From NCBI GenBank assembly GCA_027622275.1, contig JAQBZB010000019.1, forward strand, positions 1 through 54,996: a stretch of 54,996 nt of DNA. Reading direction: 5' to 3'. The notes under the pieces are model-generated. The model was not told where the DNA came from and ran no database searches. It saw nothing but the letters and a program-made list of their open reading frames with translations. Shown one piece after another: positions 45,646-54,536 of this stretch (positions are counted from its first letter, which is position 1; each line of letters opens with the position of its first letter). The translations under genes and the position numbers were made by a program. The DNA comes from Planctomycetota bacterium (lineage in GTDB: Bacteria; Planctomycetota; Planctomycetia; Pirellulales; Pirellulaceae).

Positions 45646-46803
45646 TCAAACCCGCTCGAAGATCGTGGCGATGCCTTGCCCGACGCCGATGCACATGGTG
45701 GCCAGCCCGAGGTTGGCGTCGCGGTCGAGCATGGCATGGATGAGCGTTGTGGCGATGCGGGCACCGCTGGCTCCGAGCGGATGGCCGATCGCAATCGAGC
45801 CACCTCGGACGTTGACCTTCTCAGCGTCGAGCTTCGACATCCGGATGCAAGCCAGTGCCTGGGCGGCGAAGGCTTCGTTCAACTCGATCAAGTCGATGTC
45901 CGCGATTTGCATCCCGGCACGTTTCAAAGCCTTGGCCGTTGCCGGGACGGGGCCGGTACCCATGACCGAGGGCTCGACGCCGGCGATGGCGGTCGACTTG
46001 ATGCGGACCAGCGGCGTCAGACTGAGTGACTTGGCTTTCTCTTCCGACATCACCAGCAGCGCCGCCGCACCGTCGTTCAACGGCGAGCTGTTACCCGCCG
46101 TGACGGTGCCGACTTTCGGCATGAACGCGGGGGACAGCGCGGCCAGGGCTTCCAGGCTGGTGTCCGAACGGACGCATTGATCGGCGTCGGCGAGAATGCG
46201 GTGTCCCTGTTCGTCGCGACCGTACATCGGCACGATCTCGCGTTTGAACTCACCAGCGGCTTGCGACGCGGCGGCCAGTTGATGACTGCGCAGCGCGAAC
46301 GCGTCTTGATCTTCGCGCGAGATGCCTTGCGTTTGGGCCAGAAACTCGGCGGTCACTCCCATCATCAGCGCGCCCTTGCTCGTGCGATGAAAGAGCTTGG
46401 GATTCAAATCCAAGCCGTGATCCATCGGCACATGGTGCATGTGTTCCAAGCCGCCCACGATATGAACGTCCTCGAAGCCGGCCATGATCGCGTGCGTCGC
46501 TTGATGCAGGGCTTGCAGGCTGCTGCCGCACAAGCGATTGATTGTCGCGCCGCCGGATTCAATCGGCAGTCCCGCCATCAAGCCAATCGAGCGCGCCACG
46601 TTGAGACCTTGCTCCATGGTCTGTTGGGTATTGCCGAGCAGGAGGTCTTCGATCTCCGCGGGATCGATCCCCGTCCGTTCGACGAGCGCTTTGGCACAGG
46701 CGACGGCCAAGTCATCGCTGCGGACGTCTCGAAACAAGCCTCGGTCTTTGTGAGCCCGACCGATTGGCGTGCGAAGGCAATCGACGACGACGGCGGTTTT
46801 CAT
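45646..46803 (-). CDS. Acetyl-CoA acyltransferase (thiolase, FadA-type)
   Basis: A 385-residue thiolase. Nucleophilic Cys92 in NRLCGSSLQAL; catalytic His341 in IGHPLGASGAR; second active Cys371 in MCIGVGQG (usual CxGxGxG pattern, here CIGVGQG). It opens VVVDCLRTPIGRAHKDRGLF as in 3-ketoacyl-CoA thiolases. It performs thiolytic cleavage of 3-ketoacyl-CoA in beta-oxidation. It is 131 bases downstream of a FadB-type gene on the same strand, so the two form a fatty-acid oxidation pair. Trifunctional-enzyme partner roles are typical. A palindrome separates them. Confidence 0.95.
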   Translation of the reverse strand: MKTAVVVDCLRTPIGRAHKDRGLFRDVRSDDLAVACAKALVERTGIDPAEIEDLLLGNTQQTMEQGLNVARSIGLMAGLPIESGGATINRLCGSSLQALHQATHAIMAGFEDVHIVGGLEHMHHVPMDHGLDLNPKLFHRTSKGALMMGVTAEFLAQTQGISREDQDAFALRSHQLAAASQAAGEFKREIVPMYGRDEQGHRILADADQCVRSDTSLEALAALSPAFMPKVGTVTAGNSSPLNDGAAALLVMSEEKAKSLSLTPLVRIKSTAIAGVEPSVMGTGPVPATAKALKRAGMQIADIDLIELNEAFAAQALACIRMSKLDAEKVNVRGGSIAIGHPLGASGARIATTLIHAMLDRDANLGLATMCIGVGQGIATIFERV

Positions 46804-46814
46804 AACGATGCTCC

Positions 46815-46936
46815 AAAGTAGCCGTCACGCTCCGCCGTGACGAATCCTGCGCGAAAAGGTTCGGAATTGCGAAATCGGTAATCGATTCAAACTACAACGG
46901 CGAAGGCTCATCACGGCGGAGCGTGATGGCTACTTT
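46815..46936. repeat. Palindrome between the two fad genes
   Basis: Arms AAAGTAGCCGTCACGCTCCG (left, 46815-46840) and its near-complement (right, 46911-46936), one mismatch, with a 70-base spacer. The right arm overlaps the stop codon of the FadB-type gene (TTA on plus strand, 46935-46937). It fills the intercistronic space and could affect thiolase expression or mRNA stability. Confidence 0.75.
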
Positions 46937-49073
46937 ACTTGTAGAACTTAGCTCCACTGGCTGCCATTTCCAGCAACAAGTTTGTCGGCGCCATGCGGTT
47001 GCCTAGCGACTCGAACGGCTTCAACATCTCGACGATGGCGGCTGCTCCGAGGGTGTCCGCCCAAAACATGAGTCCACCCTTGAACGGCGGGAAGCCGATC
47101 CCAAAGATCAGCCCCAAGTCGATGTCTCGCGGGTCGCGAACGATGCCGTCTTCCAGCACGCGAGTCGCTTCCAGGAACATGGTCAGGAACAATCGCATGG
47201 TCAATTCGTCGGGCGTGAAATCGCGTTTTCCGCGAACATGCGGCCCGATCACTTCGCCGAGCGATGGATCGGGTTCGGGGCGGCCTTTCTTGTTGTCGTA
47301 CGAGTAGAAGCCGCGGCCAGTCTTCTTGCCAAGCCGCTTCGCTTCGACCATCGCAGGCAGCAGCGTCGACGAGACGACTCGATCCGGAAAGGCCTCGAAC
47401 ATCGTCTGGCCAGCGTAAACCGCGGTGTCGATACCGACGAGATCGTACAACTCGATCGGCCCCATCGGCATGCCGAACGATTTCGACGCGCGTTCAATCG
47501 CCTTGATCTCGGCTCCGCCGCACAGTAATTCGATCGCTTCGTGCATGTAGGGGAAGAGCAGCCGATTGACTAAGAAGCCGGGACCGTCGTTGATCACGAT
47601 TGGCATCTTGCCGATCCCCTTGGCGTAGGCGACGGCGGTGGCGATCGTTTCATCCGCTGTCTTCTCGCCGCGAATGACTTCGACCAGCTTCATTCGTCGC
47701 ACCGGGTTGAAGAAGTGAATGCCGCAGAACCGTTCGGGCCGCTCGAGTCCGGCCGCCAGCTTCGTGATGGGGATCGTTGACGTGTTCGAGGCGAGAATGG
47801 CGTCCGGTCGGAGCAGCGGTTCGAGTTGCGCGTAGATGCTGCGTTTGATGTCCTCGTTCTCGACAATCGCTTCAATGACCAAGTCGCTGGCGGCGACTTC
47901 CTCGTTGCTAGTCGTCAGATTTAGCAGTGGAGCCAATTCCAGCATCCGCTCGACGCTGGGGCCTTTCAGCTCGCGATCAAACGCTGCTTCTTCCAAGACG
48001 TTTCGCCCGCCCTTTGCCAAGGACTCGCGTGCCGCGTCGGTCAAGGCGACGGTCAGTCCCCGCTTGACGTTGGCAGCGGCGATGCCGGCCCCCATGATGC
48101 CCGCGCCGATCACACTGACGGAGCTGATCGACTGCGTGGCGATTTCCCTTTTGTCGATGCCCGTGTCTTTCTTGTTACGATCGGTCAGGAAGAAGACATT
48201 CAGCAGCGCCGCATTGACCGGCGATCCGAACAGCTTCGCCATGCGGGCCGCTTCGAGCTGGCAGGCCGACTCGGAATCAAGCATCGCCGACTCGAGCATG
48301 GTTTCGAGCGCTGCTTCGGGCGCGGGGTATTGCCCTTTGGTTTGCTGCCGGATGACGGCCGCAGCGGTCGCCCCGAGGAAGCCGAGTTCCGTGTCGGTGA
48401 TTTCGATCGGGCGGCTCCAGCGCTCGCGGTCTTTCAGATAGTCTTTGGTCGCTTGCTCGGCGCGGACCAATCGGATCGCCGCGGGCAGCAACTGGTCATC
48501 GGCAACCACGTCGCAGGCCCAGCCCATCTTGTACGCCGCCTCGGCCGAGATCGACTCGCCGCCGGTGATCATCTCGATGGCGTTGCTCAAGCCGGCGATA
48601 CGCGGCGCGCGAACCGTGCCTCCCCAACCGGGAAACAGTCCGAGCTTAACTTCGGGAAAACCGAACTCGGCTTTCGGATTGTCGCTGAACAGCCGCCGGT
48701 CGCACCAACTGGCCAATTCGGCACCGCCTCCGACACAGATGCCGTTGATGGCCGCGACGGTGACAAACGGAGCCTTTGATAAACGGCCAAACAGCGTCTG
48801 GCCCCGGCGGCACATCGCAACCACTTGCTGTTCGGCGGCTCCGAGCGATTGAACGAACTCGCGCAGATCGGCTCCGGCGATGAAGATGCCCGGCTTGGCG
48901 GAAAGGAAGATCAGCCCCGCGAGGTCGGAGCGCTGCTCTAGTTCGTCAAGGTGACTTGCCAGTTCGTCAAGCACTGAGTTTGAGAGGACGTTGGCACTCT
49001 TGTTCGGAGTGTCGAAAGTCAGCACCGCGATGTCTGATTCAGCCATCGCGAGCGAGAGAGTCTCGGCAGTCAT
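46935..49073 (-). CDS. FadB-type enoyl-CoA hydratase / 3-hydroxyacyl-CoA dehydrogenase
   Basis: Start at ATG 49073 gives 712 residues; the frame runs to 49157 but that part is not family-like. Enoyl-CoA hydratase half: FIAGADLREF and the oxyanion loop GICVGGGAELASWCDRR, with FGFPEVKLGLFPGWGGT carrying the catalytic Glu. Dehydrogenase half: Rossmann VIGAGIMGAGIAAANVKRG, SNTSTIPITKLAAGLERPER, HFFNPVRRMKLVEVI and NDGPGFLVNRLLFPYMHEA. The final domain is at the end (TEP, GVGFPPFKGGLMFWADT-like). Works with the downstream thiolase in beta-oxidation. First gene of the pair. Confidence 0.95.
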   Translation of the reverse strand: MTAETLSLAMAESDIAVLTFDTPNKSANVLSNSVLDELASHLDELEQRSDLAGLIFLSAKPGIFIAGADLREFVQSLGAAEQQVVAMCRRGQTLFGRLSKAPFVTVAAINGICVGGGAELASWCDRRLFSDNPKAEFGFPEVKLGLFPGWGGTVRAPRIAGLSNAIEMITGGESISAEAAYKMGWACDVVADDQLLPAAIRLVRAEQATKDYLKDRERWSRPIEITDTELGFLGATAAAVIRQQTKGQYPAPEAALETMLESAMLDSESACQLEAARMAKLFGSPVNAALLNVFFLTDRNKKDTGIDKREIATQSISSVSVIGAGIMGAGIAAANVKRGLTVALTDAARESLAKGGRNVLEEAAFDRELKGPSVERMLELAPLLNLTTSNEEVAASDLVIEAIVENEDIKRSIYAQLEPLLRPDAILASNTSTIPITKLAAGLERPERFCGIHFFNPVRRMKLVEVIRGEKTADETIATAVAYAKGIGKMPIVINDGPGFLVNRLLFPYMHEAIELLCGGAEIKAIERASKSFGMPMGPIELYDLVGIDTAVYAGQTMFEAFPDRVVSSTLLPAMVEAKRLGKKTGRGFYSYDNKKGRPEPDPSLGEVIGPHVRGKRDFTPDELTMRLFLTMFLEATRVLEDGIVRDPRDIDLGLIFGIGFPPFKGGLMFWADTLGAAAIVEMLKPFESLGNRMAPTNLLLEMAASGAKFYK

Positions 49074-49270
49074 TTGCTTGGATCCTGCAAACTTGGCGAG
49101 ATTAGTAATTCGACCTGTGGTCGCGGCGCACGGAATGCTAGCTCGCATGGGCAGCACCGGAAACCCCTCGTCGTTATAGTTAATCGGTACAGATTGCCAT
49201 TCGCACGAGCATCTGTTGCCGGTTGGAGCGGCAAATCCTTTGGATCAACAACGAAATTAAGGATTAAACG

Positions 49271-49684
49271 ATGAATACGCCGCCGAGGTCAAGGCGTCGC
49301 TGGTGGTTCGGTCTGGTTATGACGGCGATCACTTGTCTGAGCGTGGGGCCACGGTTCGTCGCGGCTGACGAGACCGAGGCGGTTCGGCTGGTCATCGATT
49401 ACAACGACGGTGTCGAAAAACACTTCAATGCGATTGCCTGGAAGACCGGGATGACGGTGATGGACGCCATGTTGGCCGCGAAGAAACATCCGCGCGGAAT
49501 CAGCTTTGAACACAAGGGAAATGGACAGACGGCGCTGCTGACCAAGATTGATGACATCGAGAATGAGGGCCGCGGTCGCAACTGGCTATATCGTGTGAAT
49601 GGCAAGCCGGGGGATCGCAGCATGGGTATCTTTGAGTTGAAGGCGGGTGACACCGTCTTGTGGAAGTTTGACAAGTACCGGTAG
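49271..49684 (+). CDS. Exported DUF4430 protein (beta-grasp, transcobalamin-C-like)
   Basis: A 137-residue protein with a signal peptide (RRRWWFGLVMTAITCLSVGP) and one DUF4430 domain: VRLVIDYNDGVEKHFNAIAW, GMTVMDAMLAAKKHPRGISF, and NWLYRVNGKPGDRSMGIFEL, then the last strand GDTVLWKFDKYR. The family is a beta-grasp fold found in the cobalamin-binding half of intrinsic factor and in bacterial cell-surface proteins. The next gene, 57 bases on, is a DUF6580 membrane protein, which suggests a binder-plus-membrane-component uptake pair. Ligand unknown. ATG 49271 with AAGGA close upstream. Confidence 0.85.
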   Translation: MNTPPRSRRRWWFGLVMTAITCLSVGPRFVAADETEAVRLVIDYNDGVEKHFNAIAWKTGMTVMDAMLAAKKHPRGISFEHKGNGQTALLTKIDDIENEGRGRNWLYRVNGKPGDRSMGIFELKAGDTVLWKFDKYR

Positions 49685-49741
49685 AATCCTGAGCGATCCG
49701 GGCATTTCCGACGCGATTGAATTGATGATTGGAGTAACGCG

Positions 49742-50320
49742 ATGCAGCGGCGAGACAAAGTAGAGTTGGCCGTCTTTGGCGGCTTGGTGCTAGCCGGCTC
49801 ACTGACCCGAGTGCTGCTGAGCGATTGGCCGAACTTTGCGCCTGTCGCGGCGATCGCGCTGTTCGCCGGTTACTTCTTCCGATCGCGTGCGGTGGCGTTA
49901 CTGGTGCCGCTGTCGGTAATGGGAATTAGTGACGTCTTCATCGGATCGTACGATTGGCACATGATGGCGCTCGTCTACGGCGCGTTGATGCTGCCGGTGT
50001 TTTCCCGAGGCATGTTGCGTCGCTGGTTCTCGGTTGACGAAGGTGCGGCTGGGCTTCGTGCCGCGGCCGGATTGCTGGCAAGCAGCCTCGGTGCCTCGAT
50101 CTCGTTCTTTGTGATCAGCAACTTCGGTGCGTGGGTGTGGTACGGCACTTACGAACATACCGTTGCCGGCATGATCCACTGCTACGTGCAAGCGATCCCG
50201 TTCTTCCGCTACACGCTGGCCGGCGATGTGTGCTTTGCCATCGTGTTATTTGGCGGCTACGCCTTGGCGATGAGTTTCACGACGGCAACGAAGTCAGCAC
50301 CACAAGCGATTAGCGAGTGA
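49742..50320 (+). CDS. DUF6580-type membrane protein (putative transport component)
   Basis: A 192-residue membrane protein with about five to six spans: ELAVFGGLVLAGSLTRVLL, NFAPVAAIALFAGYFF, RAVALLVPLSVMGISDVFIG, MALVYGALMLPVFSRGML, then a pair around LLASSLGASISFFVISNFGA, and a last span near AIVLFGGYALAMSF. The short loops and the WPNFAPVAAIALFAG motif match the DUF6580 family, which resembles ECF S-components. With the exported DUF4430 protein upstream it may form a nutrient (possibly cobalamin-like) uptake pair. No energising module is seen nearby. Transport is inference. Confidence 0.8.
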   Translation: MQRRDKVELAVFGGLVLAGSLTRVLLSDWPNFAPVAAIALFAGYFFRSRAVALLVPLSVMGISDVFIGSYDWHMMALVYGALMLPVFSRGMLRRWFSVDEGAAGLRAAAGLLASSLGASISFFVISNFGAWVWYGTYEHTVAGMIHCYVQAIPFFRYTLAGDVCFAIVLFGGYALAMSFTTATKSAPQAISE

Positions 50321-50324
50321 TGTC

Positions 50325-52055
50325 CTATTCAACACTCGGTGGAAGCCCTGGTAGAGCTGTACCATCGGCCGGCGGCGCGGTTGGATCCACCGCAGGTGCG
50401 GCAGTCGCATCGGGCACGACAGGCGTTACAGGTTCGGCACCCAGTAGCAAATCGGTGACCGGGTCGACACCGATCTCCGCGGCTTCGGGGGTGAGAAACG
50501 CGAATCCGAGGACACCCTTTTGAATCGATTCGGTCAGCCCTTCCAGGTCCGGCTTCTCCGCGGGCGGATCGGTTAGCGCGAGAGCTAGTTCCACCGCAGT
50601 CGCGACTTCATCAACGACTTTCTCGTGCGGGGTCGACTTTCCGGCAATCTTCATTCCAGCAAGGCCATGCTTTACACAAGTCAACTGATACTTCAGGCGA
50701 CGACGCGACCAGATGATGCGGGGATCGGTCGGAATCTCGGCACCAGCGCCGCCGAGCGCGCCTCCGAACATCCCCATGCCACCTGCGCCGCCGGACATCG
50801 ATTCCATGCCGCCCGGCATGCTGTCCCCGCCGCCATAACCTTCACCCCCGCCACCCATTCCCATACCCATTCCAGCCCCACCACCCCCTCCATCCGCTGC
50901 ACCGAATTGACCGCTTGCGGCAGGGTTGGACTTCTTGATCAGCTCTTGGAGCTTTTTCATGTCCGCTTCTTGAGTCACGAGCGCCGCGATGCGAACGAGT
51001 TCATCTTTGCAAGCTTTCACGGCGATTAGGCCAAGGTTCTGCGAGACGGTACTTGCGTCGATCTTTTCCTTGCTATTGGGAACCCATTGAGCGAGCGCCT
51101 CGGACGCGGTGCAGCGCAAAGAAATCGGCGCGTCTTTGTCCGCGACGATCTTTTCGAGAGCGGCGTTCGCTTCGGCCTTGGTACCAACGGTCCCGAGAAC
51201 GGCCAAGATATCAATGGCTCGCCTTTGCATCCAGGTGTGGCCCTCCGCGCTTCGCCCGGCAGGTGGGCTGGCGTTCAATAGAGCGATCATCTCGTTGAAG
51301 ATCAGCAGCTTCTTCGCGCCGGGAATGTGACGATCCGCGGGCCGCGCCAAGTCGAGTTTGACATGGCGATCGATGCCCACGAGCGCTGCGACACGAACCG
51401 CATCGATTTGAGTTGGGCTCTTGAATTCCGCGATCATTAGATCGAGCGCTTCGAGCAAGGGATCGGGCACATAGGCCTTCTGGCCATTCGAATATTCTTT
51501 GCCGTATTCGACCTCATTCAGGCTGCCGATTAACAACATGGCGTTGTAGCGAACCGCAGGATGAAAATTGTACTTTCCACGGCTCTGGGCGAACCCGTTC
51601 ATGTAAGACAACACTTGCAGACGGAGATACGCGATGGCAGCCGCCGAACGAGCTGGGCGCAGATCCTTGTTCAGTAAAGTGTCACGAAGCTCTGGCAGTT
51701 CGCCACGAGTTTCCGGCAAGGTGAAACTCGGCAAGAAATACTCTTTGTACCAGGCGTCCAGTGTCTTCTTTCCCGCGTCGTCGAGCGGATTCTGCGACGC
51801 AAGCACTTTGCGGGCGTTGTTGTAAGCGATGTTCCGATCCCGTGTCCGTAGCGCGTCCGCTGCTGCTGCAGCTTCGTTCGACGCTACCACGGCCGGATCA
51901 ATCGGTTTGAAATTCGGGTTGACGGCTAGCTTGCTGTATTCGTCCTTGTTCGCAGCGCCTGCGGCGGGGGCGGCCGCCTGCCCGAAAGTTTGCTGGCCGG
52001 TCATCGCAACAATGGTGACCATCGCGAAAAGCAGGGCGGTTGAAGGCTTCGACAT
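50325..52055 (-). CDS. Exported HEAT-like repeat protein with Gly/Met-rich linker
   Basis: A 576-residue secreted protein with a signal peptide (LLFAMVTIVAMTGQQTFGQA). Residues about 60-370 are alpha-helical pairs of HEAT/ARM type, for example RPARSAAAIAYLRLQVLSYM and QRRAIDILAVLGTVGTKAEA. Then a linker rich in glycine and methionine (about 385-440), followed by a short C-terminal region and a Pro/Ala tail. No catalytic motif. It may be a structural or binding protein of the cell envelope. ATG 52055, with a hairpin 19 bases upstream. It converges with the DUF6580 gene, four bases apart. Confidence 0.78.
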   Translation of the reverse strand: MSKPSTALLFAMVTIVAMTGQQTFGQAAAPAAGAANKDEYSKLAVNPNFKPIDPAVVASNEAAAAADALRTRDRNIAYNNARKVLASQNPLDDAGKKTLDAWYKEYFLPSFTLPETRGELPELRDTLLNKDLRPARSAAAIAYLRLQVLSYMNGFAQSRGKYNFHPAVRYNAMLLIGSLNEVEYGKEYSNGQKAYVPDPLLEALDLMIAEFKSPTQIDAVRVAALVGIDRHVKLDLARPADRHIPGAKKLLIFNEMIALLNASPPAGRSAEGHTWMQRRAIDILAVLGTVGTKAEANAALEKIVADKDAPISLRCTASEALAQWVPNSKEKIDASTVSQNLGLIAVKACKDELVRIAALVTQEADMKKLQELIKKSNPAASGQFGAADGGGGGAGMGMGMGGGGEGYGGGDSMPGGMESMSGGAGGMGMFGGALGGAGAEIPTDPRIIWSRRRLKYQLTCVKHGLAGMKIAGKSTPHEKVVDEVATAVELALALTDPPAEKPDLEGLTESIQKGVLGFAFLTPEAAEIGVDPVTDLLLGAEPVTPVVPDATAAPAVDPTAPPADGTALPGLPPSVE

Positions 52056-52073
52056 GGCATCTATCTCCGATAC

Positions 52074-52094
52074 AAACCCGCTAGCAGCGGGTTT
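52074..52094 (-). promoter_or_regulatory. Hairpin in the leader of the HEAT-like gene
   Basis: AAACCCGCT, AGC, AGCGGGTTT (9-bp arms, 3-base loop), located 19 bases upstream of the minus-strand start at 52055. As a hairpin followed by few T it would be a weak terminator if read on the plus strand, but no gene precedes it there. A leader-RNA structure that influences translation is possible. Confidence 0.45.
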
Positions 52095-52290
52095 CGACCA
52101 CCGGCAAGGTGACCGAATGTAATGACCCCAACTGGACTGACCCGTGAACTAACAAAGACAATCACCGCGCGAGAACCGCTCGGCGAATCCTGTTCCGGCT
52201 TCATCGGTGACTGGACTGGGCAGACACCTAATACAAGATTACTCGCCGTACCGGTCGTCTGTCAACTTCGCGGATTCAGCAAACAGGGCT

Positions 52291-52380
52291 AGCCCGGATT
52301 ATTCATCAGCCGCCTGGCGATAGCCTGCGGTTCCCGTGAACTTCGAGAGAACCGCACACTATCGCGTGGCGGCTGATCTG
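52291..52380. repeat. Palindromic element (copy 2, truncated)
   Basis: Nearly identical to 40734-40823: AGCCCGGATTATTCATCAGC, then the same internal hairpin (GGCGATAGC/GCTATCGC and TGCGGTTC/GAACCGCA). The right-hand GAATAATCCGG end found in copy 1 is missing here, so this is a truncated copy. It lies in the 613-base gap between the HEAT-like and BON genes. Confidence 0.75.
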
Positions 52381-52668
52381 CCTAGGAACGCCCCACATGA
52401 GTTGTAGGTGCCGTCACTAATCGGCAATCTCAACCCGGCTTTACAGACCTCACAAGAGTTGCAACAGGATTCTTCGCGAAGACCGGTAAAATCGGAAAAA
52501 AACTTTCCGTCGGCGCGATCGGTAACCGATCAACTACTACCAGGCACATTTCCCGCATTGCAGGAGCCCCGTGGAACCCGTCACGTCTCGCCCAGAACCA
52601 GACGTGTCCCGTTCGACAGGATCGCAGAACGCAAGCGCACACACTACATGACCTCAGGAGGGGGAACC
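52381..52668 (+). other. Leader region of the BON-domain gene
   Basis: No gene is supported here; the BON frame is open back to 52408, but its translation does not look like protein and a strong ribosome-binding site (AGGAGGGGG) with a signal peptide supports ATG 52669. This stretch presumably contains the promoter and a long leader. Confidence 0.5.
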
Positions 52669-54450
52669 ATGCGACGTTTCTTTGTGACTTTGGCGCTGAT
52701 CGCCATCGCGCTCGCGCCAGTTGGTGCCAGTGCCAACGATCGCCAAATCGCGGAGCAAATCGTACGAAGCCTCAAGCAGCGCAAAGCCGCTGGCGAACTG
52801 CAAGGCTTCAATATTGATCTGCAAGTCGATAAGGGAGCCGTTTGGCTCAAAGGATATGTTTCCAAGCCTGAGCAAGAGCAGCTTGCGCTCGATATCGCAA
52901 GACGTGTCGAAGGTGTGGAAAAGGTGTTCAATCAAATGGAGGTCCGCGCGGAAGCATCCAGCGCGGCGGAAGCGCAGCCGACCTCGAGCCGCCGGAATTT
53001 CGATCCAGCCCAGCCGCTGGCCGCCGCTCCAGCCGAATCGGTCCAGCCGGAACAGGCGACAACACAGTTCGTTGCGTCCGAAGAAGCGATCGACGGCGGG
53101 CAGGAAGAGTCTCGCCGCATCGCTCAGTCGCTGGTTGCCAAGTTGCGTGACGAGCAGAGAGCGGGAAACTTGGATCGATTTGGTATTGATATCCAAGTTG
53201 ACAAGGGAACGCTGTGGCTGAAGGGCCAGTTGGCTTCAGAATCGCAGCGACACACGGTTCTCGAAATTGCGCGACGCATTTCCGGCGTACGGCAAGTCGT
53301 CAACGAATTGGCGATCGAGACGCAAGAGATCGCCGCTGTGCCGGCACCTGCTCCGCGATCCGAAGAGTACTTAGCTCCAACGACTTCGCGACGTAAGCCA
53401 GAAGTCGAACCGATCGCCACCGTCGAGCCCGAACTGATCGCTGTGAAAAGCGAGTCGGAGAGGATCACGGATGAGGTGTTGCGGCGTTTGGCGACGCAAA
53501 AGGAACTGGCGGCGTTGCGAGATTTCGGCATTGATGTCCAAGTCGATCAGGGCGTCGTTTGGATGTCCGGCTATGTCGCTGATTCCGAACAGCGAGCCCT
53601 CGCACTCGACATGGCTCGATTCGTTCCAGGTGTCACGCAAGTCGTGAATGATCTGACGGTCACGAATGCAGCCGCCGAAGCGGATACTCAGCTAGTCGCT
53701 CATCCGATTCCAGCTGATCCGTCGATCCCCATGGCACCACAAGGACTTCAACCCTTGCGTCCGGCACCCGCGCCGCAGCTCGCACGACAGCCGGAACCGC
53801 AGCTCACGCCACAGCCTGTGCCACAGCTCGCGGTTCAGCCGGAACCGCAACCCGAACCACAGCCTGTACGGCAGCCGGAACCGCAACTCGCGCTACAGCC
53901 TGTGCCACAGCCTGCGCTGCAACCCGCTCCGGCTCAACCAACTCAGGAAGTTGCTCCGGCTCAACAATCTCAAGCAACTTCACAATTGCCCAACGGCATG
54001 TCGTACTTGCCGGCCAGTCAGCACAGTCAAGTTGCTGGATGGGCTCTCGTGAACATTGGTGGGAACCAGCCGCAGCCGCAGCCTCAGATGCAGCAAATGG
54101 TCCAACCGGTCAGCAACCAGTTGCAGATGCCGATGGCGTTTGCTCCAGCTCGCCCGGTGAACTACATGCAGCTGCAGCCCGGCGGACAACCAGTTCCGAT
54201 GATGGGCGGTCACGGCGTCGGCGTTGCGCCCGCTCGCTACGATCATCCGCAGCTGCCAGGTTATGCTTGGCCCAGCTACGCCGCACATCCGAACTATGGT
54301 GCGGTAACTTACCCCAAGCAATACTCGGCACAGGCTTGGCCTTATATCGGCCCCTTCTACCCTTATCCGCAAGTCCCACTGGGCTGGCGGAAAGTGACCC
54401 TGGAATGGGACGACGGCTGGTGGCAACTCGATTTCAAGGATCGCCACTAA
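52669..54450 (+). CDS. Exported triple-BON-domain protein with Pro/Gln-rich repeat
   Basis: Start at ATG 52669, after AGGAGGGGG, gives 593 residues with a signal peptide (MRRFFVTLALIAIALAPVGA). Three BON domains (about 23-92, 145-215, 262-335) are near-repeats: IDLQVDKGAVWLKGYVSKPE, IDIQVDKGTLWLKGQLASES and IDVQVDQGVVWMSGYVADSE. A Pro/Gln tract of PQL and QPEPQ units follows (about 365-430), then a Tyr/Pro-rich C-terminus (HPNYGAVTYPKQYSAQAWPY). BON domains bind phospholipid or peptidoglycan; a cell-envelope role is likely. A clean terminator follows. Confidence 0.88.
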   Translation: MRRFFVTLALIAIALAPVGASANDRQIAEQIVRSLKQRKAAGELQGFNIDLQVDKGAVWLKGYVSKPEQEQLALDIARRVEGVEKVFNQMEVRAEASSAAEAQPTSSRRNFDPAQPLAAAPAESVQPEQATTQFVASEEAIDGGQEESRRIAQSLVAKLRDEQRAGNLDRFGIDIQVDKGTLWLKGQLASESQRHTVLEIARRISGVRQVVNELAIETQEIAAVPAPAPRSEEYLAPTTSRRKPEVEPIATVEPELIAVKSESERITDEVLRRLATQKELAALRDFGIDVQVDQGVVWMSGYVADSEQRALALDMARFVPGVTQVVNDLTVTNAAAEADTQLVAHPIPADPSIPMAPQGLQPLRPAPAPQLARQPEPQLTPQPVPQLAVQPEPQPEPQPVRQPEPQLALQPVPQPALQPAPAQPTQEVAPAQQSQATSQLPNGMSYLPASQHSQVAGWALVNIGGNQPQPQPQMQQMVQPVSNQLQMPMAFAPARPVNYMQLQPGGQPVPMMGGHGVGVAPARYDHPQLPGYAWPSYAAHPNYGAVTYPKQYSAQAWPYIGPFYPYPQVPLGWRKVTLEWDDGWWQLDFKDRH

Positions 54451-54478
54451 GCGAAGTCAGCTAACGACGACAATCCCG

Positions 54479-54520
54479 AACGCCCCTGCAAGGATCACAA
54501 CTTTGCAGGGGCGTTTTCTG
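54479..54520 (+). terminator. Rho-independent terminator after the BON gene
   Basis: Stem AACGCCCCTGCAA (54479-54491) and TTGCAGGGGCGTT (54503-54515), 11-base loop, followed by TTCTG. The stem is GC-rich and perfect over 13 bp. It lies 28 bases after the BON stop and 17 bases before the end of the convergent yraN gene, so it may serve both. Confidence 0.85.
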
Positions 54521-54536
54521 TTCGTACGACAGCCGA

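Noticed and set aside
49158-49270. Cobalamin riboswitch upstream of the DUF4430/DUF6580 pair
   Set aside because: No B12-box-like sequence and the space of 113 bases is too short for the usual structure.
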